Assembly: GCA_910579155.1 (NCBI GenBank)
Contig: CAJTTS010000104.1
Coordinates: forward strand, 1 to 10,282
Direction: 5' to 3'
Length of the DNA stretch: 10,282 bases
DNA from: an uncultured Oscillospiraceae bacterium
GTDB lineage: Bacteria > Bacillota_A > Clostridia > Oscillospirales > Oscillospiraceae
The translations under genes and the position numbers were made by a program. Shown piece after piece: positions 1 through 5,964 of this stretch. A model generated the notes under the pieces. It was given only the letters and a program-made list of their open reading frames with translations, was not told the DNA's origin and did not search any database. The first letter of the stretch is position 1. The number at the start of each line of letters is the position of its first letter.

Positions 1-304
1 TCTCAAACGCCACAGGGATCGTCCACGCCCAATCCTTATTGGCGCGGGAAACACGGTGCTCCTCCACCATGTTCTGCATGGTATTCGCCAGCACATAGAA
101 CGTCCGCTCGTAGCCGAACCGCCGCACCACATCTTGAACTGCCGCCACAGTGTTGAGGCGGTTGTCGCTGTAGTGGTCGGAAATGGCCTGCTCAATCGCC
201 GCCTTGCAGCCGATGTTGGCGGTATGAGATGCAATGTGCTGTGTTTCCTCGCCATGCTGATAGGCGTACTGAAATGATTCCTTGTAAATCGGGGTTTTAT
301 CCAT
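1..304 (-). CDS. DUF3849-domain protein, N-terminal part (runs off the window)
   Basis: The reading frame begins MDKTPIYKESFQYAYQHG and continues with NIGCKAAIEQAI, VVRRFGYERTFYVLANTMQ and NKDWAWTIPVAF before the window ends at about residue 101. This is the pattern I know for DUF3849, a domain of unknown function in small proteins on integrative elements of gut Firmicutes, usually next to DUF3848 and the large helicase/methylase. ATG at 304-302 is preceded on the minus strand by AAGGGAG at a suitable distance, which fixes the start. It lies downstream of the fic gene with a terminator hairpin between them, so it may depend on readthrough or on a promoter I could not identify. No biochemical role is known to me. 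The family assignment comes from remembered motifs, not a search. Confidence 0.7.
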   Translation of the reverse strand, partial: MDKTPIYKESFQYAYQHGEETQHIASHTANIGCKAAIEQAISDHYSDNRLNTVAAVQDVVRRFGYERTFYVLANTMQNMVEEHRVSRANKDWAWTIPVAFE

Positions 305-321
305 GTTGTGATTCTCCCTTC

Positions 322-357
322 AATAAAATCAGCCAGAAGGCCGAAACCTCCTGGCTG
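322..357 (-). terminator. Rho-independent terminator downstream of fic
   Basis: Read on the minus strand, an 11-bp stem (357-347 with 340-330, one G-U wobble) closes a 6-base loop and is followed by the T-rich run ATTTTATT at 329-322. It starts 19 bases after the fic stop codon, so it should end the fic transcript and separate it from the DUF3849 gene. Confidence 0.75.
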
Positions 358-375
358 TTCGTGTATTTTTCGTTG

Positions 376-1170
376 TTACAGCTCCGGCCCATCCTTCTGA
401 ACGGCGGGGAGCTTGATGTGGAACATCCGGCAGTAGTCCCGCTGGGCCTCCAGCTCACACTCAGCGATCAGCTTCACAAAGGCTTCGTCCGAGGGGGATC
501 GCTTCCGCTGGGCCTGCTGCAACGCGGTGATATAATCATGCCGCCACACCGGGGGAATGGACACGATGCAATAGCCCTGGTTTATCAGGATCAGGTTCAT
601 CAGCAGCCGCGCCGTGCGCCCGTTGCCGTCCTGGAAGGGGTGAATATCCACCAGGCGGCGGTGGGCGTAGGCGGCGAACTCTACCGGGTGCATGGCCTCC
701 CGCTTTTGGGGCAGCCCCGCCACAAACGCCGCCATACACGCGGGGACCTCCTCCGCAGCGGGGGGCACATACTCCGTCCCCGTGATGAATACCTGCCCGG
801 TGCGGTATTCCCCGGCGGCGTCCGGGTCGATACCATGGTAGAACAGGCGGTGCAGACGGCGGATCACGTCCTCCGTGATGGACAGATCCCCGCCGCGAGC
901 AACAGAAAGCATATAGTCGTAGGCTTTGGCGTGGCCAGTGGCCTCGTAGCAGTCCCGGATGGGCTTGCCCCCCACGGTGATGCCGTCCTCCAGCAGCACC
1001 TTGGTTTCGGAGATGGTGAGGGAGTTGCCCTCTAAGGCGTTGGAAGTATAGGTGGTGCCGATCTTATAGTAGGCGTCCAGCTCCCGCACCTCCGCCTCGG
1101 AGAGCGGGCGGTAGGCGCGGATCGCCGCCGCGTTGCGGTCAATTTTCGTCAAAAGCTCCCGGTTTCCCAT
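376..1170 (-). CDS. Fic-family protein (probable AMP-transferase) with N-terminal inhibitory motif
   Basis: 264 residues. The Fic core motif HPFQDGNGRTAR sits at residues 177-188, with H177 the expected catalytic histidine and DGNGR the loop that binds nucleotide phosphates. Fic enzymes usually transfer AMP from ATP to a hydroxyl side chain of a target protein, and some act as toxins. Near the N-terminus (residues 43-48, SNALEG) is a match to the (S/T)xxxE(G/N) autoinhibitory helix, with E47 as the glutamate that would block productive ATP binding. That makes it a self-inhibited, class II-like Fic with no need for a separate antitoxin. The start at 1170 is chosen because GGAGGGC precedes it correctly; an in-frame ATG at 1182 overlaps that ribosome site. 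The frame stays open far upstream, but that part overlaps the DUF3848 gene and looks like a shadow. It has its own promoter and terminator. The target is unknown. Confidence 0.92.
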   Translation of the reverse strand: MGNRELLTKIDRNAAAIRAYRPLSEAEVRELDAYYKIGTTYTSNALEGNSLTISETKVLLEDGITVGGKPIRDCYEATGHAKAYDYMLSVARGGDLSITEDVIRRLHRLFYHGIDPDAAGEYRTGQVFITGTEYVPPAAEEVPACMAAFVAGLPQKREAMHPVEFAAYAHRRLVDIHPFQDGNGRTARLLMNLILINQGYCIVSIPPVWRHDYITALQQAQRKRSPSDEAFVKLIAECELEAQRDYCRMFHIKLPAVQKDGPEL

Positions 1171-1197
1171 AGCGCCCTCCATAGTTTTGATATGGAT

Positions 1198-1226
1198 ATT
1201 ATACCATTTTTGCCCGCGAAACGCAA
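1198..1226 (-). promoter_or_regulatory. Predicted sigma-70-type promoter of fic
   Basis: On the minus strand, TTGCGT (1226-1221) and a perfect TATAAT (1203-1198) are separated by 17 bases. Transcription would start near 1191, about 20 bases before the fic ATG, which fits the ribosome site at about 1180-1175. The -35 box is only a partial match. Confidence 0.6.
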
Positions 1227-1253
1227 CGGGAACAGCGCACAGAATCCAGGCCG

Positions 1254-1673
1254 TCACAGCTCCGGCCCAGAGTGCTTGGGCGGCGTCCCCCGGCCTTGCC
1301 CCTGCTGGGGAGGCCGCTTCAAGCCATCCAGCACCGAGGGTCGCTCCCGGCCCTTGGAAGCCAGTTTTTCGGTCCAGTCCTCGATCACGTCCCGGAGATC
1401 CTCCATGTGGTGGGTCTCCACCGAGTTCCATTCCCGGTACAGTTCCGCCAGAGGTTCGGGTGAGGCCAGCAGCGCCGCCGCCTGTTCCGCAGGAAGCTCC
1501 AGGACATCCATCTCCACCAAAATGTCCTCCCGCACCGCAAACTCGGCGGCGTGATCCAGAATCTCGCTGGGCGGCAGGGTAATCAGCCATGCCCGGTATT
1601 TCTGCTGCTCCCCGGCCATTTTTTCGTAAAGCGCGTCATTGAGCTGGGTCTTGTCCATCGAAATCGTGTCCAT
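1254..1673 (-). CDS. DUF3848-domain protein with a shared RPSVL C-terminal tail
   Basis: 139 residues from MDTISMDKTQ. The central block (LYEKMAGEQQKYRAWLITLP, then FAVREDILVEMD, ALLASPEPLAELYREW and ETHHMEDLRDVIED) matches my memory of DUF3848, a small acidic domain of unknown function carried by Firmicute integrative elements beside DUF3849 and the large helicase. The last ~30 residues are a basic, proline- and glycine-rich tail starting RPSVLDGLKRPPQ; almost the same tail ends the neighbouring helicase fragment. Start 1673 is preferred over the in-frame ATG at 1688 because GGAGGA lies 8 bases before it, whereas 1688 has no ribosome site. It follows the helicase gene after a strong hairpin. 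Its last four residues (GPEL) and 3' end also resemble those of fic. Confidence 0.75.
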   Translation of the reverse strand: MDTISMDKTQLNDALYEKMAGEQQKYRAWLITLPPSEILDHAAEFAVREDILVEMDVLELPAEQAAALLASPEPLAELYREWNSVETHHMEDLRDVIEDWTEKLASKGRERPSVLDGLKRPPQQGQGRGTPPKHSGPEL

Positions 1674-1726
1674 TTTGTATTCCTCCATTCCATTTGAAAA
1701 TCTGTTGTGGTATCATGCGGAAAGCG

Positions 1727-1756
1727 AAGTCAGGCGGGGATGCCCCCGCCTGACTT
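1727..1756 (-). terminator. Strong hairpin after the helicase/methylase gene
   Basis: A perfect 13-bp GC-rich inverted repeat (AAGTCAGGCGGGG with its complement) with a 4-base loop starts 6 bases after the helicase stop codon. Read on the minus strand it is followed by CGCTTTCC, with T bases but no long run, so termination may be incomplete. The symmetry means it could also work on the plus strand. Confidence 0.65.
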
Positions 1757-1762
1757 TCCCTC

Positions 1763-2836
1763 TCACCGCTCCTGGTTGGCAGGCTTGGGCGTTCCCCTGT
1801 CCGGCCCCGGCTGGGCGGGGCGCTTCAAGCCCTCCAGCACCGAGGGGCGGGCACAGTCAGCGATGGCCTGTTCCTGGCCCCCGCGTCCGCCGTCGATGTT
1901 CAGCAGGGCGTCCAGCTCCGCGAGGCGGGCGGACTTCTCCCGCAGCTCGTCCTCCTGGGGGAAAGGCTTGCCCAGCTCCCCCTTTGCCGCCTCCTGCTGG
2001 GCGAACAGGTTATCAAGCTGGGCCTTGATTGCCGCCAACCGATCCGGCATTTTCCCCAGCGCATGGTCGATGCGCACCAAATTGCCGCGAACGTCCAGGC
2101 TCAGTTCGGCCTCATGGGTCATCTCGCCTTTCAGCGCCAGCTTATGCTTGAACAGGCTGACGCTTACCGACATGGTGAATCCGCGATAGCTGCCGATCAA
2201 GACCGGCTCCGCGTCCTTGACCTCCTTGCAGGCTTCCAGCAGCGCCGCCCCCGCCGCCTCCCTGTCCTCATAGGCCGTGCCTTTGATTACCATTCCGGCA
2301 AACCCCTGGGAGACCTCCTTGGCAACGGCGGCGGGTGCCGCAGATCCAGCAGGTTCCGCCCCCTCGCCCTGCCCCTCCGCCGCAGGAGCGGGCGCGGGGA
2401 TCTCCTTGATGATGGTGGGATGGGGGTGCTCCGCCAGGGTTTTCATGTCGGCCTCCAGCCCCTCAATATAGCCCTGGTACTGCCTGATCTGCTCCGGGAA
2501 ATGCTTCATCAGGTTGTCCTCCAGCTCATATTGCTTGCTTTGGTGGGCCGCTTTCATGATTTTCAGCCTGGACACGTCCACATCCAGCTCCATGCGCTCC
2601 TTGATGCGGGGGTCCCCGGCGCACAGGGCCTTGATCTCGGCATAGGACAGGGCTGCCTCGTCCACATCCTCGCAGGAGCGCACCGGGGATTTGGAGGTCA
2701 TGATTTGGGAGATGAACTTTTGCTTATTCTCCACCGTCTGCCACAGGTAGGCGTCGAAGGTGCCCTCGGTGACATAGCGGTACACCCGGACGATTTTATT
2801 CAGATTACCCCGGCGTTTAATGCGGCCTAAACGCTC
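1763..2836 (-). pseudogene. C-terminal fragment of a large SNF2-type helicase/DNA methylase of an integrative element, 5' end missing
   Basis: About 357 residues are open, beginning ERLGRIKRRGNLN and continuing RVYRYVTEGTFDAYLWQ, VENKQKFISQIMTSKSP, CEDVDEAALSYAEIKAL. This is the end of the helicase core (motif VI-like GRIxRxGN) and the conserved block after it in the very large (often over 2000 residues) helicase/N6-adenine-methylase-like proteins of Firmicute elements. An Ala/Pro/Glu-rich linker, a small mixed domain (GFAGMVIKG to ALGKMPDRL), a coiled-coil-like stretch and the tail RPSVLEGLKRPAQ follow. Upstream the frame meets TAA at 2839-2837, and the sequence beyond does not resemble the expected helicase motifs, so the 5' part has been lost or displaced by the adjoining island. 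No convincing start codon or ribosome site exists for the fragment. The internal GTG near 2785 falls within the conserved domain. It is probably not expressed as a working enzyme. Confidence 0.75.
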
Positions 2837-2863
2837 TTATCTCATTTTGACGCGAAAGAGCGT
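2831..2863. repeat. 8-bp inverted repeat at the helicase/island junction
   Basis: ACGCTCTT (2831-2838) is repeated inverted as AAGAGCGT (2856-2863) with 17 bases between. It spans the point where helicase similarity stops and the less GC-rich island starts. It could be a junction scar or a weak terminator; the length alone does not exclude chance. Confidence 0.4.
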
Positions 2864-2951
2864 AAGCAGATGCGCTTGGAATGTAAAGAATAAAGAATCG
2901 CGTGGTAAAACAGTTTGAAAAAATAGCGTCTTGATGGGGAGGGATAGAACC

Positions 2952-3365
2952 GTGCGGATCGCAATCGTAGAGGATCAAGAGGTAGACGCGCAGCAGTTGA
3001 AAGGATATATCATGCAATTCCAGAATGAGAGCGGTATTCCGATGTACGTTACGCATTTCTCAAACGGGATGAATTTTTTAGATGAATATACCAACGATTT
3101 TGATGTGGTCTTTATGGACATTGAGATGCCTCACTTGAATGGAATGGAGACCGCTAAAAAACTTCGGAAGGTAGATGCCAGCGTGGCGTTGGTATTTATC
3201 ACTAATATGGCGCAGTATGCGATTGCTGGCTATGAGGTTAGTGCAGTTGACTTTATGGTAAAACCGGTGGGATATTATGGAGCCACTGATTTAATCGCCG
3301 GTTTTCAGGAAAAAGCGCAGCATATTTTACTTTTGTTGCCTTGCAAAATCTATATACAGAATTAA
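2952..3365 (+). pseudogene. Truncated LytTR-type response regulator, receiver domain only
   Basis: 137 residues from GTG (VRIAIVEDQEVDAQQLKGY). The receiver signature is complete: acidic pair E7-D8, phospho-acceptor D56 in VVFMDIEMP, T84 in FITN, and K104 in MVKPV, followed by GYYG. The AVDFMVKPVGYYG pattern is typical of AgrA/VirR-like regulators, which are about 240 residues long and carry a C-terminal LytTR DNA-binding domain. Here the protein stops shortly after the receiver in a poor hydrophobic end (HILLLLPCKIYIQN) and no LytTR domain follows in any forward frame. GTG 2952 is chosen because GGGGAGGGA precedes it; an ATG at 2934 has no ribosome site. No histidine kinase is near. It is most likely a remnant cut by recombination, although a stand-alone receiver that still binds a partner cannot be excluded. 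Confidence 0.75.
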
Positions 3366-3487
3366 TCAGGGTTTCCCTAAATAAGGAGGGGCTCCTGAGC
3401 TAGATAACGGAGTAGGGAGGGCGAGGGCGGTCTTTCAAGGAAAACGCCCTTAAAGAAGCGTAAAAATAATAATGTGCTGTTTGACTA

Positions 3488-3516
3488 TTGAGTTTCAGAA
3501 CAGAATTCATTATAAT
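3488..3516 (+). promoter_or_regulatory. Predicted promoter of the TIR/propeller/SLATT operon, with overlapping inverted repeat
   Basis: TTGAGT (3488-3493) and a perfect TATAAT (3511-3516) are 17 bases apart, a good vegetative promoter. A 7-bp inverted repeat, AGTTTCA (3491-3497) and TGAAACT (3516-3522), overlaps the end of the -35 box and the end of the -10 box, a layout that would suit a repressor site. Transcription would start near 3523, about 70-95 bases before the possible start codons of the first gene. The rest of 3366-3487 holds two weak stem-loops (3384-3396 and 3424-3450) and no gene I can support. Confidence 0.65.
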
Positions 3517-3590
3517 GAAACTGACAAAAGCAAACAAGTTTATTCCCTTTTCTCGGTGGAGGGATCTTTTTCCTTTTTGCAGTTGCACCT

Positions 3591-5963
3591 TTGACAAAGG
3601 AGTGTGAGGTAGTTACGATTTATTTGATTTATACAAATCAGCAAAGGGCAGACGCGGAGGAGATACTGCGCTTTTTAATGGAAGAAAAGAAGCTCACCGT
3701 CAGCTACGATCACACGAAATGCAGTGTTGTGCAGTCGGACAGCAGAATCGTCCAGGATAGCGCCATTATCCTGGTTTCGAATGCGGCGGTAGAGGATGAG
3801 GAATGGCAGGCGCGGGTGGCTTGGCTTTCTGAGGAGATCCGCATCATTCCGGTAAGCGGAACAAGGAACGCGGATTATACAAACCCTGAGCAGATTCCGC
3901 CCCGGATAAAGGAACTGAATTATATCCGCATAGACGGAAGGTACCTGGAACACATATGGGACTCCTTAATTACGGAAAAGGAATTTTATCTGGTCAAGAG
4001 TATGCTTCTTCTGAACAGAAGCGTATGGGTCTTTTCAAATTATTCCGAGGACTTTCTGCTGACGGATTCAAAAGCAGTCAAACAATATCTGGAGCTTTTC
4101 CTGGAAAAGCTCCAGATGGAATCCGATCCCTATTTCCACCAAGAGCTTGTGGGGATTACGGAGTATCTGATTGTCTCCATGCAATACACCCGAAGGCTGC
4201 GGAGGGGGAGGATCAAGGACTATATCAAACGCGCTGCCATTGTGACGGCGGTGATTGTATGCTTTGTGTTGTTTCGGATAGTTCTTGATCTCAGAAACCG
4301 ATTAAATTATACAAATATTGTGATAAGCGTAGGGGCATGTGAGGAAATGGCGCCGATCAATTCCATTAAACTGGTGGATGGCATCACAAATCCCTATATT
4401 ACGGGCGACAGCAGAAATGAGCTGTATCAAACGCTTTCAGAGTATCTTAACATGAACTGGCATAACAGCGATGTGGGGCTCAACTATAAGTGGCCTTTAA
4501 ATGACGCGCAGATTGCGTCAGACGAGCGCTGCATATGGTCGGCCAACGGGAATGGATCGATTGCGAAATGGGATTCCCATACGGGAAAAATTGTTGAGCA
4601 GACAAATATCTCGGCACAGCCGCTTGCGGCGCTCGCGGTCTCTGAGCAGGAAAAGCTCTTTGTCGCGGTGGATAAAGAGGGATATATCCTGAAAAAAGCG
4701 AATGAGGGTCCCTGGGAGAAAAGTCCTCGCCCGTATGAGATTCCCTTTGAAGAAGGAATCGACGCGGTATGTAATGAGGAAAGGAATTGGGCTGTTGTGG
4801 CCGACGCTGGGGGAACGCTTCGATGGTTTGACCTTCAATCCGGCATTGAGCTGATCTGGGATGCGCGGTTTGACGAGATTTTCTGTATCGAGCTGACCGC
4901 CGCGGGACTGGAGGCGGTTGTGAGCAGAGACGGCGCGCGGTACGACCTCTATATCCGTGAGGACGGAACGGTGGACGAAATCGGCATTCCGATTGACGCA
5001 GACAGCGGCTGTTCAATGGACATCCGGAACGGCGTGATTGTTATGGCTGATTCCAAGCTCCAGATCGTGACCTGGAGCAGAGCGGAGCCGGAGGTCAAAC
5101 GCTCCACAGGGCTGGTTCTCTCCAGACCGCTGCACCTGTGCTTTTTGAACGATCAGGTGATCGTTTATTATGACCGCAACACAGGCACGCACTTATACGA
5201 TTTGAAGCGCAGGTTAGACCTGGGGAGTATTTTGAGAAAAGCCGCGGTGGTATCGTCCTTATCCGCTTCACGAAATACAGTTATGGCATGTACACTTGCG
5301 ACATCGGTATGTCTGACGGAAAACATACAGGCGCTGCTGCCTGCTGACGAGCTGGATAGAGCTGATGTGCGCGCGGTCTACACGGAAAAGGCTATGTCCT
5401 CGGAGGGGAGAATCCAGAGGGCGTCAATTGAAGGCGAATACATGATACGCGTCGATCTCCGCCTGGATGATCGGGACATGACGGTGATGATTGACGGCGG
5501 AAACCACTTTTACATTGGAGAGGCCCAGCGAGACCACTCCCTCGCCCAGGCGGTCTATTATGTGGACAAGCCGGCAAACTTTGTGGGGAGGCCAACTGTG
5601 ATTGGAATTGTGCGGGACGGGGAGGTACTGCTGATTGGCGGCTCAGATGGTTCCTTTTACGAGCTGATATTCACGGAAACAGGCGGCTGCCTGCGGGGAG
5701 CACAGATGCAGGTTCCCTCGCATACATCTATTGTAGCAATCTATCAGACAGCGGATCGCTATTATCTGAAGGACGCGACCGGAACCTTTTGGAGTACCAG
5801 AATAGGCTGTGACGCTCTGACTCCGGAGGGCGCAGTGTCGGCGGTGAGGGAAAAGCTGCACTGCGCGGCGGCGGAGGGAATTTATGAGAGCGTTTCCAAA
5901 GAGACCCTGAAGGCTCTGGATGTGGCGATTCTGCCGGGAGGCGGCGTCAGGGAGTGGGAGTAG
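3591..5963 (+). CDS. TIR-like / transmembrane / beta-propeller protein (first of pair)
   Basis: Up to 790 residues. Residues about 9-118 look like a TIR-type fold: beta strand TIYLIYTNQQ, helix EEILRFLMEE, strand AIILVSNAA, then IRIIPVS and the usual PPRIKELNYIRID ending. At the place where catalytic TIRs have a glutamate (W-C-x-x-E) this protein reads EEWQARVAW, with Val at about residue 76, so NADase activity is doubtful. A basic stretch (RRLRRGRIKDYIKR) leads into one membrane helix at about 215-233. The rest has WD40/quinoprotein-like blade motifs such as GSIAKWDSHTG (322-332) and GGTLRWFDLQSG (407-418), suggesting a propeller. The start is uncertain: no in-frame ATG exists before residue 30. 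TTG 3591 has no ribosome site, while ACG 3615 or ATT 3618 fits AGGAGTGTGAGG and would give a sensible TIR N-terminus. It is first in a three-gene operon. Confidence 0.75.
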   Translation: MTKECEVVTIYLIYTNQQRADAEEILRFLMEEKKLTVSYDHTKCSVVQSDSRIVQDSAIILVSNAAVEDEEWQARVAWLSEEIRIIPVSGTRNADYTNPEQIPPRIKELNYIRIDGRYLEHIWDSLITEKEFYLVKSMLLLNRSVWVFSNYSEDFLLTDSKAVKQYLELFLEKLQMESDPYFHQELVGITEYLIVSMQYTRRLRRGRIKDYIKRAAIVTAVIVCFVLFRIVLDLRNRLNYTNIVISVGACEEMAPINSIKLVDGITNPYITGDSRNELYQTLSEYLNMNWHNSDVGLNYKWPLNDAQIASDERCIWSANGNGSIAKWDSHTGKIVEQTNISAQPLAALAVSEQEKLFVAVDKEGYILKKANEGPWEKSPRPYEIPFEEGIDAVCNEERNWAVVADAGGTLRWFDLQSGIELIWDARFDEIFCIELTAAGLEAVVSRDGARYDLYIREDGTVDEIGIPIDADSGCSMDIRNGVIVMADSKLQIVTWSRAEPEVKRSTGLVLSRPLHLCFLNDQVIVYYDRNTGTHLYDLKRRLDLGSILRKAAVVSSLSASRNTVMACTLATSVCLTENIQALLPADELDRADVRAVYTEKAMSSEGRIQRASIEGEYMIRVDLRLDDRDMTVMIDGGNHFYIGEAQRDHSLAQAVYYVDKPANFVGRPTVIGIVRDGEVLLIGGSDGSFYELIFTETGGCLRGAQMQVPSHTSIVAIYQTADRYYLKDATGTFWSTRIGCDALTPEGAVSAVREKLHCAAAEGIYESVSKETLKALDVAILPGGGVREWE

Positions 5964-5964
5964 C

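Noticed and set aside
229..1035. Long plus-strand open frame
   Set aside because: It is the antisense of fic and DUF3849, has low-complexity His/Gly/Leu content, no known motif and no ribosome site.
1171..1590. Upstream in-frame extension of the Fic reading frame to about 404 residues
   Set aside because: It overlaps the DUF3848 gene on the same strand in another frame, is Gly/Arg-rich in the way of a GC-rich shadow, and contains the fic promoter; the ribosome site supports a start at 1170.
2063..2830. Long plus-strand open frame
   Set aside because: Antisense shadow of the helicase fragment, whose minus-strand frame has clear conserved motifs.
2817..3056. Minus-strand frame across the junction
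   Set aside because: It runs antisense to the receiver gene and has no recognisable domain or ribosome site.
3310..3402. Plus-strand frame reading FVALQNLYTELIRVSLNKEG after the receiver domain
   Set aside because: It is short, has no start, and does not resemble a LytTR domain or any transposase I can name; too weak to call a frameshifted continuation.
3481..3516. TTGACT (3481-3486) as the -35 box of the operon promoter
   Set aside because: It is 24 bases from TATAAT, too far; TTGAGT at 3488 has the correct 17-base spacing.
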